The translations under genes were made by a program, and so were the position numbers. Shown in pieces: positions 11,906-23,599 of a DNA stretch of 64,000 nt. This stretch comes from Torreya grandis. Lineage: Eukaryota; Streptophyta; Pinopsida; Cupressales; Taxaceae. The number at the start of each line of letters is the position of its first letter. Position 1 is the stretch's first letter. The stretch lies in the NCBI GenBank assembly GCA_037957365.1, contig JARHVA010000157.1:6994501-7058500 (forward strand), written 5' to 3'. A model generated the notes under the pieces. The model worked only from the letters and a program-made list of their open reading frames with translations. It did no database searches and was not told the origin of the DNA.

Positions 11906-12056
11906 TGATGTTGTCCCTATATAACCTGATTTTGATGCTACTTTTTAGTAGGTTTCAGGAAGGCTTTTCCTGGTGCATGTTAATACTTTATCTTTTTTGA
12001 TTCTGTTAAAGGGTTTCGAGGTCCCTTCAAAACCCATTTTTACCTTAATCTAAAAC

Positions 12057-12069
12057 ATTTTTACCTTCA
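12057..12069 (+). repeat. Right target-site duplicate of the L1
   Basis: Exact 13-bp copy of 9983-9995. After it the minus-strand integrase of copy C resumes without a gap relative to copy B. Confidence 0.92.
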
Positions 12070-12639
12070 GACTCAGTAACCTATAATGAAATCCATGGAA
12101 ACCTCCTCTAAATGCTAGATAGGGATGGATAAAGGTTGAAAAAGACCTAGGGTCTTAATGGTTTCATATTTATTCTGTTGACATGCCATGCATTCAACCA
12201 CATATTTGTGGACATTCTCTTGAGTTCTTCCAAAAATAAATCTCAGTTAATTTTATTATATGTTTTAAAATATCTTGAGTGACTTTCTATTAGAGATGCA
12301 TGAAGTTATTGAAGGATTTTATGTTTGAGGAGAGAATTCTTATAGAAAAATATTCTATCTTTATACCAATAATGAATTCCCCTTCCATGTAATTTTTTTG
12401 ATCCCCTAAAACCATGTTGAATATTTTGAATCAAATCATGGGTGGTACTATCATTCTCCCATTTTATCTTACTTCTTCTAGCCAATCTTCCTTTTAAATG
12501 GTCATTATGTATAACAATGCCTCAACTAATTCATCCATATGAGATAATGCATATGTGACCACATTATCTTTATCTTTCTTATATAATATCACAAAATCAT
12601 AACCTAACATTTTAGTCACCATTTTTTGTTGTTCTTCAA

Positions 12640-13890
12640 AAGATAATCATTGTTTCAAAAAATATTTTAGGCTATCATGATTAGTTTTTTACCTAAAAAT
12701 GACGACCCATCAGATAAGGTCTCCATTTTTTGACTATATGAAAAATATCCATCATTTTTTTCTCATATATTGACTTGATATTATTCTTCACCTTCAATTG
12801 ATGACTTTCAAATGCAAGAGGTCTACCTTCTTGCATAAATAAAACACCCATGCCATAACTTGATGCATCACACTCAATAAAAAAGTTTTATAAAAAGTAG
12901 GAGTAACCAAAACTTGAGTGGTGAAAATAGCCATTTTAAACTATTCAAATGCCTTTGTAGTTGTATCAGTCCACTAGAAAGAGTATTGATTCAATAAATA
13001 CATGATCATGGCTATGATGCTATCATAATTTTTGATAAACCTATGATAGTAACCAGTTAGTCCCAAAAATCCCCAGAGGTTATTGAGGGTCTTGAGAACC
13101 TGCCACTACATCATCAATTGGATATTTTTAGGATTAACTTTAAATCCTTCATGTGAAACAACATGACTTAATTAATCCACCTATCAGATGCCAAAAATAC
13201 ATTTACAATGTTTGGCATAAAGCTGATGTTGTTCTAGAACTGAGAGTACCTATTTCACATGCTTCAAATGGACTTCCCAATTTTTCCTATAAATTAGGAT
13301 GTCATCAAAAAACACCAACACAAACTTTCTCAAAAATGGTATGAAAATAGTATTAATAAAACTCTAAAATGTAGATGGTGCATTTGTGAGGCCAAAAGGC
13401 ATGACCATAAACTAATAATGGCCTTCATGAGTTCTAAAAGTTGTTTCAGGTATGTCATCTTCATAGATTCAAATCTAATGATATCCAAAGCAAAGATATA
13501 ACTTGGTAAAATAAATAAAAAATGCAGTTCATCTAGAAAATAATCAATTACAAGAATAAGAAACTTATCATTGATGGTGTACTTGTCAAGTTTTTTTTAT
13601 AGTTTTGGGAACATCCTTCAAGTGTCATCCTTCTTCTGCACCATGACCACCAAGGAAGAATATTTACTTTAGTTGTGTTGAATGATTCTTGCCTCCAACA
13701 TATTCTATACCATATTTTCAATTTCACTCTTTTGGACATAGGGATACTTGTAAGGTCTAATGTTGGGTGGTGTAATTTTGAGAAGTATTCTGATGGCATG
13801 ATCATGTGCTCAACTTGGTGGAAGTCCTTTTGGCATGTCACCAAAAATAAGATAATGGTCATTCAACACCATTTGTAAATCAGGAAGGGT
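12640..13890 (-). pseudogene. Copy C reverse transcriptase and RNase H, decayed
   Basis: Aligns block by block with A (250-1500) and B (5440-6744). RNase H lies at about 12660-12960, the connection at 13070-13110, the RT palm at 13330-13560 and the RT amino end at 13640-13880. The conserved segments survive in several frames. The small plus-strand frames over this region are shadows. Confidence 0.82.
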
Positions 13891-13989
13891 AGAATCATTG
13901 GTTTTTTAAACCTCTATGGAAAAAAAGTGCTCCACAAACCCTTCAAAACCTTTTATAAGAACCTTTACCATATGATAGGAACTAACTAG

Positions 13990-14510
13990 TTATGGAGATT
14001 TAGCCAATAATGCACATAGTTCAAATGCCATACCTTCTAAATGGAAGCACATGAATAGTTTTTGGAAATTCATCTCAATAGTGCCCAAAGTGGTGAGCCA
14101 TTTTACTCCTAGAACAATGCCATCCCCTTCCATGCAAATATAAAACATAAGAGAATCTAACATTTAGTCTCCCATATCAAGCTTAATACTAGGCATTTTT
14201 TTGAATAGATGATGATACACTATCTATAATCATGACCTAAAATTCTAAAAATAGATAAATGAAATAATTCAAATGAGTAGCCAACTTACTATTGATAAAG
14301 TTGTGTGTACTCACATAGTAAATCAACATAGTCACATTCTATTTCTTGAGGAAACCCACCACCTTAAGCGTTTGAGGAGCACTAGTACTTGATAGTGCAT
14401 GACAATAAATAGTGGATTGAGACTCTTTAGATTCATCTTTGGGTTTGTCCAAACCTACACTTGAGGCCTCATCATATTTGTCATCCTCATTGGTGCCTTC
14501 AATGTAAAAC
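13990..14510 (-). pseudogene. Copy C aspartic protease, decayed
   Basis: The active-site block at about 14285-14345 reads 'VTMLIYYVSTHNFINSKLAT'. All three residues of the D-S-G triad are replaced (Y-Y-V) while the flanking residues are intact. Upstream, 'STSAPQTLKVVGFLKK' matches copy A. The carboxyl half is recognisable at about 14040-14180. Confidence 0.8.
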
Positions 14511-14514
14511 AACT

Positions 14515-15503
14515 TATTTTCAACACAATGATGTCCTTTGATCCATTTTTTTATCATATCTAAAACACAAACCTTTTGCATGCTTCTCCTCAATTTATTG
14601 AGGGGTCAATCTGGAAGGATAAGGGAGGGATGGTGCTAGGAAAGTTCATTCATAAACATTAGTGAAAGGTATTCATTTGATCATCTCTTTTTACTATACC
14701 ATGCATTCTCTTGGGATGGATTTAGATACTAAACTAGGAATAAACATGAAAACCTCCAATTGGATGCTATATTTGAGGTCACCCAAAAATAAGTCAGTCA
14801 AATTTTCCTCAGTGATGTCTACCACATATAAGGAGAGATTATGAAATTGATGCATATAGTCATTTAAAATTAGTATCTGGCATAGTTTGGATAGTTGGTT
14901 GAATTAGTTTCTTAAAACATTGGTGTGATAATGGAGATGAAACTCATAAAATATAGACTGGGAAATTGGCAGACCCTTCTTTTTCATTTGAGCACACAAC
15001 CATCAGCACCAAATGAATTGCTTAGGTTATAGATATAGAGAGGCCATGACCACCTTTTGAAAACATGGAGTCTAATTTAGATCAAATAAATTTTCATTTT
15101 GGGTGATCCATGTGAGTGGGATCATTACCCTCAAACTTGCGTAAGTCCAATTTTGGGAACATCAAATTCAAAACTAGATTGATGGTGTGATTATTTTAAG
15201 AAGAAGAATAAAACTAGAGTGGTGGAGGTTATTTTACAAAGACTACATTGTAAAGTTAGATAATTACCCAATTAATTATTGTAATTGATCTTGCAAGCCA
15301 TTCAAATCCCCTTGCATCCTTGTGATGTCCCTTTTACCACATTGAGATCATCTTTCTACACCATGCCATGTAACTCTAGCCGAAGTTACTGAACCACCTT
15401 TGACATACATGAATCAAAATTTATAGACTCCATGTCATCCTTGTGAGGAGTTTTAAGAGTTTTTTTTCCCTTTCTCACATCCATGAGTCTTAGGATATAC
15501 CAT
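14515..15503 (-). pseudogene. Copy C gag, decayed
   Basis: Gag remnant. The likely start is the ATG at 15503-15501 ('MVYPKTHGCEKGKK'). The capsid block lies near 14660-14900. At 14530-14585 a zinc-knuckle relic reads 'CVLDMIKKWIKGHHC': first Cys, His and last Cys remain and the second Cys is lost. It is followed by 'ENKLFYIEGTNEDD', the usual linker to protease. Confidence 0.75.
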
Positions 15504-15888
15504 TCACAAGCCCTAGGAGGGTTTTAACCCCAAAAAATAGTGTATTAGAAGATGAGACCATTGTAACCACCTCACCAAGATGAATCCAAAAACTCTTAAT
15601 GTGCATAAGGGCAAACATTTTAGCCCAAAAAGTTTACTGATAGAATATACCATTACGATCATCTCGTAAAGATAAATCCAATGATTGCTAATTTGCACAA
15701 TATTAAAATTTTTTTAGACTTCTTTTTCAAAAAAACACTTCGAATAATACTACAATGATGAAAAAATTAAATTCTTACTAGATTGTAAGTTATGTTTTTT
15801 GATCCTTCAACTTGTAAGAGATGTAACTCCAGATTTGAAGAAAAAATCCACCATAGAAACTTTCTAAAATTGAAGCTTTGATACTACT
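15504..15888 (-). other. Copy C 5' leader with tRNA-Met primer-binding site
   Basis: Untranslated leader of copy C. The primer site is at 15875-15886; the minus strand reads TAGTATCAAAGC, two changes from the canonical TGGTATCAGAGC. A 2-base spacer leads to LTR3. No coding content is seen. Confidence 0.72.
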
Positions 15889-15912
15889 TGGAATGAAATT
15901 ACTTGATGTTCA
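15889..15912 (-). repeat. LTR3, first 24 bp (5' LTR of copy C)
   Basis: Begins TGGAATGAAATTA, matching the outer end of LTR1. The match stops at 15912 where element E begins, and the LTR resumes at 54355. The last five bases (gttca) are the left target duplicate of E. Confidence 0.85.
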
Positions 15913-18900
15913 TGTTGATGTGTATTATATAGACACTAGGTAACCTTACTAGGTAACCTCTAAATTTTTAGTATTGATGAAAAATATTCACTCCAAAGCA
16001 AGAATTTTAGGTTATTAGGTTTTGTAAACAACCTATAGTTGGACTAGTGATGAGTGGAGTAGTTTATTTTCTTCAAATGATTTGGATATGATATTAATAT
16101 AAATCTACGTGAGATGGGTGGACTAATGATGGATCTAACCTAAGGTGGATCTGATCAAAATAAATTCAAAAAGAAGGAAAGGCAGGGCAAAGAAGAAGGT
16201 TTGTGGATGAAACAAGATAAAACCTTTATAAGCTAGCTCTTGCATTAGGGGTTGGATAAACAATCATGAACCAATGTTTTATTCAAGCTAATGTAAGCAC
16301 ATCAATAATGAAACATAGTTAAGAGTCTAAGGGAACAATAAAATAGTAAACTCTAGCATATATAATCAAAGGTGTTGTGTTTGTAAGATTGTAATTTCAC
16401 ATCTATAAAGGGATATTATGATTATTACAGTAAAGACATTCAAATAAACAATAGCACAATATGAATAATTATATTAAAATAATACTCATGCACAACCAAA
16501 ATACCAAGATACTAGTTTGATGTAACTTCTTACAAGATTCACAAGTTTGGAGGAGAACAAGATGTGCACATCAAGATCAATTGTAGAATAATCCTTAAGA
16601 TTTCATATTAATATTAATATCTAAAATTATTCTCCATTTGGAATTAGGATGATAAAAATATATGTAATTTTGGATAGGGGATGCCTCATCCTCCAAGTGA
16701 ATTCTAAATTTACATCTCCAAAAATAGAACCATGTGTCAAAATCATGCAAAACATGCATTTACAAAAGTTATTACATAAAATATAATTCCTCAACTAAAA
16801 TATAATACATATATGCCAAATAAATTTTAAACCATCAATCCCAATCTAAATTTAAACATGAAAATACATATACATATTTAGGGTGGTGCTGATGTGGCAT
16901 TGTTAGAAGAGGAATGATGAAACCAATGAAGGAGAAATAGTAGTAGGGACTATCACTATAGGTGATGGTGAAGGAATGGGAAGTGGAACAATAATGGTGA
17001 AGGGAATAATGGATAGAGAGGATACTAGTATGGTATATGGAGTGTTTGAGGAGATTCCTCATCATTGGTGGTGATGGATGGATATGGGATTACCTAAGAT
17101 GCTTGAGGGGAAGGAGTAGATGGAAGATATGAAAAGGAACTTTGCAAAAACTTTGGGAGGCTTACTTGTGTAACTATTGTAAGTGGAGGGAAAGGTGCCC
17201 AAGTGAACAAACTTATGTGCCCATCCTGAGGAGGTGAAATCCTCTCAACTATAGTGGCTATGCCCATGATAGTAGAATATGAATGGGTGGAAGGAAGATG
17301 GGGACTAAGAAGAATTATGATAATTTCCTTTCTAATCTAGAGGTTTTCCTTCCTTTGACCACTAGACTCTCCCTATAATAGATTTGTCTCTTTTTTATTA
17401 GATAAGGAGATTAGTCTTGTCTTGCTAGTCTTATGGCTATGTTGGAGGTCACTGATGACTCTAAGATCTTTGTGCTTGCTCCACCATCTCATTTGCCTGC
17501 TCCTTGGTAATCTCTAGGTCATATTGGATGGCTTGAGTAACAATCATTGACATTTAATTGTCCCTCATACAGGTCCATACTTCAGAGTCATTTGATGCAT
17601 TTAGAAAAATAACATCATGTTCATATTCTTGGTGACCATATCTAATGGTATCCTCCTTCTTATCCTTGAGGAGTTGAATATAGTTTCTAATTTTTCCATT
17701 GGGATTCCATTCCATGAATTTGACACCTTTAAATTATAATGTGATCTTACTTTCCCCACCTAACTAGAATGTGCCCTTACCACAAAATGAAGTCGCTCAA
17801 TGCTTAGAGGGGTATTATAGTGATAGGATTGATGTTTATGACCAAGTTATTCATCTATACTATTATATAATTGGTGGGACACTTCTTATTCTGCTAGCTT
17901 GTCTAGGACGTGGCATGGTAGAAATAAAAGGGGTAATATTATTCCCTTAATTTTGATTATGGTATAGTTTGGTTAGTACCAGTAATCCCCTATTTTAATT
18001 ATGCTTCTTCTCAAATTCTCAGATATTCTAGGCATATCAGTTCTATGAATGGATTGGTAAACTTGAGGATAAATTTCCTCACAAATCATTGTAAGCTCAT
18101 TCTAGAATCTATAGACAAATAGGAAAGAATAGTCCTCATATAATATTATCCACATATTCCATAGATGACTGCCATAGTTCTCCATGGGTTCTATGCACCA
18201 TCCCAAGGATTACATCCAATAGATATGACATCATCTTAAAATTTCCATCAACTAGTCTTTACTCTTATTTTAACAGCTATGCCTTCATTCTGACACTAAT
18301 AATCTCTCCTCGGGAAACAATTTTGTCAAAAGTCAGGAGAATGCCTAGCAATGGAACCATTCTACTTGTACATAAGTAATGCTATAAAAATCATATAGTA
18401 TGTTTACAAGGGCCATGGCTATTCTAATGTTAGGCCTGAATTTGATTATGTTGTTGGAGGAAATGCATCCCTTGGGGTTTAATCTCTAGCCCCACTAACC
18501 ACTATTTTAATTTACCCTCCATAATGTTGTGCTCTAGCCATACATTAGCTGAGACTTGATTATAGACTACCTCAAGTGTTGGGAGCCTGAGGTACCTCTC
18601 AAATACCTATCTATAAATATATACAATTATATTTTTTCCTTTTCTAAGATGCAAATATTCCTCATAACAAATACCATTAAAGGATAAATCACAAAGCAAA
18701 TTGATATAGGGAATTACCTCTAATTTTATGGCCACTTGATGGAGTCCCATGTTCTTAATAGGTAGTAGGTCATCATTGTACTAATTATCCCCTAGAATAG
18801 GTGATTTTTTGAGGAGTAATATGCTATAGAATCTAATGCATTCAAGAGGGATGAGTAGTAAGGAAAATTAAAATCTAGGGCACTTTTATCGAATACAGTG

Positions 18901-20457
18901 TCTATGATTCAATGTTTCCAACAATTGAGTATGCAAAAGGAACTTGTACATGTGGTGATTTTGAAGAGGCTATTTTAATAATCTAGGATTACATATTTAT
19001 TTTACAAACCATATAAACTCTCTTATAAATTAATTGAAAAAAAGCTAGGGATTTTGGTCACATGTGAATTCAGAATTGGAATGTTCAATTAATGGTGAAG
19101 TGACTTTCCTTTGCTTAGAATATATTACCAAATCCTATGGCTCAAATTCATAATTTCTATGACATAAATATGAATAATGAATTTTGATTTTGTTTCCATT
19201 TGGATTTAAATTCACTAGTCATCTTTGGTGGGTTCTCTTATTTTCCAAATGGTAACTTTTTGTCAATTAATACGTGTCCAGTCCTCCATTTAAGACAGGT
19301 GTCAATCTCTTGTTTACCAACCTTTTACCTAGTTGTTGAATTCATTTATGTTTACTCTAGACACACATCTCTTTGGTCATGAAACTTGTCTATTTTTCAT
19401 TCACTTTGGGTCTTCAAACTTATGATATTTATTTATATGCTCTAGGGTTGTGAGTTAACAAAATTGAGCCATGTGGAGTGCTCTCGGGGCTATGAGAACT
19501 CAAAGAATCTGGGACATAACTATTTGAACTTTAAATTATATACATACTCTAATAGGGTTTCAGGTAGATAGGATGTTGATGCATGGTGTGATATCAAAAC
19601 TATGAAGACTTAGAGCCTCAAAGCTATAAGGCTATTAACTTGATATTCCTTCCAGAATGCTCTAGATGAATGAGATTGTGCCAACTATCTTGATATCAGA
19701 TACTCAAAGGCTTAGAAACTTAGAGATTCTATGCCATTAGACTATTAACTTTATTTTTTCCTTCCATGTTTTTGGGTTTATGAGATTATGCCATGTGGTG
19801 TGATCTTGGGGTCCTAAAAACTTGAATGACTTAGAAATTTTTTATGAATCAAATTTTATCCTGATTAAACATGGCTTTGCCACATAGATGTCACATGGTG
19901 ACCCAATTATAAATAAGGTATAATTTTTTTGTTAAAACTATGGTAAGTTAAAAATAATGTAATAGTTTCATTTATCAAGATCTTAGAGCTTGGAAAATTT
20001 GGAACACTTATAATTTTTGTGAAGGCCAAAAAATTATGGTTGATGCGATCCTGCCACTTATCCAATTCTTGGAGTTTAGAAACTTTGGGGGACATAATGA
20101 AGGTAGGGACCAAATGTGGATGATTTTAAAGCCTTTGAAAATAGTCTTGTGAACATGCAAAAATCATAGAGACACTAGGTAATGACACATTAGCTCTATT
20201 AGTTAATAAGAAATGTAAAGTCAATTTTCAAGAAAAATTATGAAAACCCCAGGTTTAAAATAAATAAAAATCAATGTTCAAACTTTGATTTTCATAATTA
20301 GGGAATTTTGTAATTTTAGAATTTGAGGACAACATTAGACTTATGCATATCAAAATCAATATCATGGATATCTAAGGTTTATAGGACCTTAAATAAAGAT
20401 ATTCAAACAATAGTGGGTGCTCATAAAATTTTGAAATGGGGTGTGAGTGTTAGGGCA
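15913..20457 (-). repeat. Left (3') LTR of element E
   Basis: 4545 bp; plus-strand ends are TGTTGATGTG and GTTAGGGCA. It matches the right LTR in order: 15940-16890 with 46510-47410, 16900-18700 with 49500-51270, 18700-19010 with two copies (51270-51585 and 52610-52925), and 19010-20457 with 52930-54349. It lacks a 2.1-kb part of the right LTR (about 47430-49490), which I read as a deletion. Confidence 0.85.
16890..18780 (-). pseudogene. LTR-borne reading frame of E, left copy (internally deleted)
   Basis: Within the LTR the minus strand encodes a decayed protein of unknown function. Readable blocks include 'MGLHQVAIKLEVIPYINL' (about 18760-18700), 'LPTLEVVYNQVSANVWLEHN' (about 18590-18530) and 'MMSYLLDVILGMVHR' (about 18235-18190). 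A serine- and proline-rich carboxyl region follows (about 17270-16900). It is interrupted by stops. The right LTR carries a longer version. No known enzyme signature is visible. A similar layout is found on the other strand in F (39470-43050). I do not assign a function. Confidence 0.6.
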
Positions 20458-21419
20458 CAATAAATAATGACTCAGTGGGGAAATACTCTTGAGTATTTGA
20501 GAATCATAATTTTAGTAATGCATCATAAAAAAATTTCATTACTAACAAGAATGGAATAAGTAAACCACTCGAAAAAATATTCCTCCTTCCCTATGTAACA
20601 TACTAACCATTTTTACTCCATGGATTTTGTGAAATTTATTTCCCCTTATTATGAGAGTTTTGACAAAGTCCTGGATAAACACTACAGGTTTTGTTTTGAC
20701 TTTAGATTTTATAATCAAATAGTAAGGGAAGCCTAGAAATTATTCTACTTCCAGCTAAATGTCTATATCCCTAAAGAAGATACCTATGATTCTACTCTAA
20801 ACCTTGTTCTACTGCTAGTTAGATGTCTATAGACCCAACATAAGTTACTTGAATCACCCTTATTCCATAAGTTTGCATGATATATTCTTTTAAAAACATA
20901 TATACAATAATGGTTGGCAATCACCATTGGTTGGGTGTATGTATAAGAATTTATATTAGTCAATATGTCCCTGCTAGTGTGCATCTAGTTCAATGTTTAT
21001 TATCTTTCATCCAAGTTGTAGCATGAAATAGTAAAATTGATTATTTAGAAATGAAAAGTCTTTCTAAAATTTGTATGAGTATCAGAGTAAATCCCAAAGG
21101 TATATAAAACTCACTCATTTCAATTAAAACCTAATTCAGTCATAACACATACCTCAATCCTAGAAACTCAAGTACTACCAGAATAACTCCTGGTGAATAC
21201 TAGTTGTGCATCCTTTTATATCATCCCTTGTTTTTAGTAGGTATTTTATAACTCTGCCATAGTAAATTAGTTGGTTTATTCTATAATTTTATGGAAACTA
21301 ATCTATAAAAAATAATAAATAATCTACTCAAAGCAAATGAAGAAAGCAGGAAATTCTAATATAAGAAAATAGAAAAATTAATCTAGAAAGCAGAAATTCT
21401 ACTTTAAAAAGTAGGATAA
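20458..21419 (-). other. 3' end of E internal region, no clear coding
   Basis: Between the recognisable integrase zinc region and the left LTR. Integrase core sequence is expected here in an intact Tat element, but I cannot follow one through the stops and frameshifts. Confidence 0.5.
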
Positions 21420-21880
21420 CTACTCTACTCCTACATCTATGTCTCTTCTTACAATCATTCAGAAGCATCTCTAGTCAGAGTAGCCATGAAATAACATATC
21501 AAAAACTATCCATTGAATAAAAAATTGAGGTCATTACCTTGGAGGTCCTTAAAATAAAAGGCATTATTACCTAGTATCTTAGATATTTGATATGGCATAT
21601 TTGAAAACTATAGGCTAGTATTATCCCCTTCTCAAGAGTTTATGAGCTGTTGCATTGCCTAAGGGATTTACACTACCTATCTTCTAGTGTAGGTTATCCA
21701 GGATGTCTACAACTTCTTCTTTTGAGACACACCTCAAGTAGATTTCTTCATAGTTCTAATATATGACTCCCTTTTTTATTATATAGTGGGTTGATTTGAG
21801 CCTAAGGGCTCATATTTTCTCTTTGTTTAGATTAGGGGAATATACCTGTGAGTAAATAATGTATGATTTGAGCATACCAT
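21420..21880 (-). pseudogene. Element E integrase, amino-terminal part
   Basis: The minus strand reads 'WYAQIIHYLLTGIFP' (about 21875-21830), the stretch before integrase in Tat-like elements. Then 'TAHKLLRRGY'-like sequence (about 21640-21600) appears as 'SS*TLEKG*Y*PIVFKYA', the tyrosine-tryptophan-proline region of the HHCC zinc domain. The DDE core is not recognisable. Heavily interrupted. Confidence 0.6.
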
Positions 21881-22019
21881 TCACCACTAGATACTAGAGT
21901 CTCATTGATTTGTTCAATATAAATGCATGGATTTATCTTAGTCATGAGATGGATAATTATTTGGACTCTCACCATCTTGCCTAATCTATTTTCAAGATAA
22001 AACCCCTATAATTTTTCCA

Positions 22020-23110
22020 TCTACTTACCTATTCTTTCACCCAATTCATTCTATCTGAGTGTGAGCTTGACAACTAGGTCTGAGATGATGGCATATGTCT
22101 TGTTTCTTATAATGTAATGCTTAAATTTTTTTACAACTTTGATCAGTGCACATATATGTTTATCTATCCTTGATTATTTTAACTATGTGTATTTTAGGTT
22201 GGTACTCATGAAGGAAATTGTATGTTCATTGTCATCTACCTTTTATGTGAGTACAACTACTATAAAGTACTTTGAGGCAAATGATTAAAGATAGAAATCC
22301 TTATTAAATTCTAGGTTGATTAGAACTAGAGCATGAATAATGATAGTTTTAATGTCTTAAAATCTTTATTGGCTTCTATTGTCCATTCTATTTTGGCATC
22401 CTGATTTAACATAGCATTCAATGGTTTAAAAATCTCTACAAATCCATAAATTAATTTTATTACAAATTTTATCTTATCAAAGAAAGACTTCATTTCATTA
22501 TTAGGAGGTGTCAACATGGAAATAACCTGCACTCATTTTGATCCAATGGAGTTCCCATCCTTAGTGATAACATGGCCCAATAGTTTTCCTTTAGTGATTC
22601 TAAATATGCTCTTCATTGGATTGAGTGATACTCTATATATTCTATACCTGTCAAATACTCTTTGATGATGGAATACATGATCATCACTATATTTTGAAAA
22701 CATTTTTAAGTCATACATATAGATGATGATGTATTTTTACACAATTATTTGAAAGGAAAAGTCCATAGGTCATTGAAAGGTTGATCCTACATTGATCAAG
22801 AAAAAATTCACCCTTTTTTATGCAAAAATTCCTCACTTGGTAGTGAAGGTAGTCTTCATTATGTCATGTGCTTCCACTAACACTTGATCATAGCTTGCAA
22901 ATCCATCCAAGAAGGACATCAGATCAAATCAAATTACCATATAAATTGTCTCATATAGGGAGGGTAGAGAATAGTTATCATTTTATGATGATTGGTTTAA
23001 GTTTATAATGTCAACACAGAGCTTGTTTTCTCCATTCTTCTTCCTTACTGACACCAAGTTGGCTACCTAGGTATGCCTAATTGAAAATAAAATATTGGCA
23101 TTCGATATCT
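22020..23110 (-). pseudogene. Element E reverse transcriptase and RNase H, decayed
   Basis: RT amino block at about 23080-23000 ('WVANLVSVRKKNGENKLCVD'). Palm region at about 22740-22680 with 'IIIYMYDLKMFSK', where the YMDD box has become YMYD. Then 'RVSLNPMKSIFRITKGKLLG' (about 22640-22580) and 'LNAMLNQDAKIEWTIEANKD' (about 22430-22370), the Tat-type thumb and connection. RNase H follows to about 22020. Conserved blocks are linked through frameshifts. Clearly a different lineage from A-C and D. Confidence 0.85.
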
Positions 23111-23599
23111 TTTATATTTATATCTAGATGAGAGGTTACATAATTGGTTTCACTTGGCTTTGTATTTTATTGAAGGGATTATGCTCTATCTTCAATGAGA
23201 TGGTATGTGTGATGACCTTGAGGTCAAAATTTTTTAGATATTCATATATACAGATAATGACATCTTTATATTTTGTTAGTAGACTTATCAACTTTTATTT
23301 CTCACTTTTAGTGTAACTCAGGCCAATATTTACATATTTGGGATGTTGGTCACTGCTTAGATTCTCCTTGACAAAATCAAACTCAGTTGATTTAGAATAT
23401 TTTTTATTTTGAGCTTGTGGCTCTACATCAAAAGCTCATTTTAGTGAAACCATCCCCATGATAATGTAATTCTCCTTCAGATGTAAGACATCATCATATC
23501 CTAGATCTTTAATATGCATGGGTCTAACATATTTTTCATCTATTATCTGAGATTTGAAGGCTCTAAAATATTCATAAATTATACAATTTACTGATCATC

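Larger units (their letters stand above)
9996..12056 (+). mobile_element. L1-type LINE with ORF2 almost wholly deleted
   Basis: Plus-strand non-LTR retrotransposon inside copy C, flanked by a perfect 13-bp duplication. It has a CG-rich 5' end (9996-10040, several GCGC motifs in a window otherwise poor in CG), a long ORF1 frame (10083-11855), the first codons of ORF2 (about 11857-11900), and then a short 3' region with a 'gggtttcgaggtccc' block of the sort seen near the ends of plant L1s. The several kilobases of endonuclease, RT and RNase H expected in ORF2 are missing. There is no poly(A) tail. The 3' junction carries an extra partial copy of the target (12036-12046). Confidence 0.88.
8982..12310 (-). 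pseudogene. Copy C integrase and chromodomain, split by an L1
   Basis: Integrase end of copy C, interrupted at 9996-12056 by a LINE. The chromodomain tail (8995-9285) is the clearest in the array: 'IHLVFLVSFLKKVIG' is the integrase carboxyl motif, and 'VSLIKWKNLHCEDATWEDE' is the chromodomain core with its tryptophans and acidic end. Core integrase blocks lie at about 9300-9982 and continue at 12070-12310 with the 'AMDFI'-equivalent region near 12085. Frameshifts and stops are frequent even apart from the L1. Confidence 0.82.
1..15912 (-). mobile_element. Tandem chromovirus array A-B-C with shared LTRs
   Basis: Three head-to-tail copies of one minus-strand Ty3/gypsy element, in the order internal A, LTR1, internal B, LTR2, internal C, LTR3. 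Only one LTR separates neighbouring interiors. Each LTR has a primer-binding site for initiator tRNA-Met on one side and a purine-rich tract on the other, so each acts as 5' LTR of one copy and 3' LTR of the next. Internal B is 4833 bp; internal C is 4849 bp once the L1 and one target duplicate are removed. A is cut by the window edge, by about 1.34 kb judging from its alignment to B. Protein order in each copy is gag, protease, RT, RNase H, integrase, chromodomain. A match to the IFG7/Reina type is inferred from size, LTR length and chromodomain, not tested. Confidence 0.85.
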
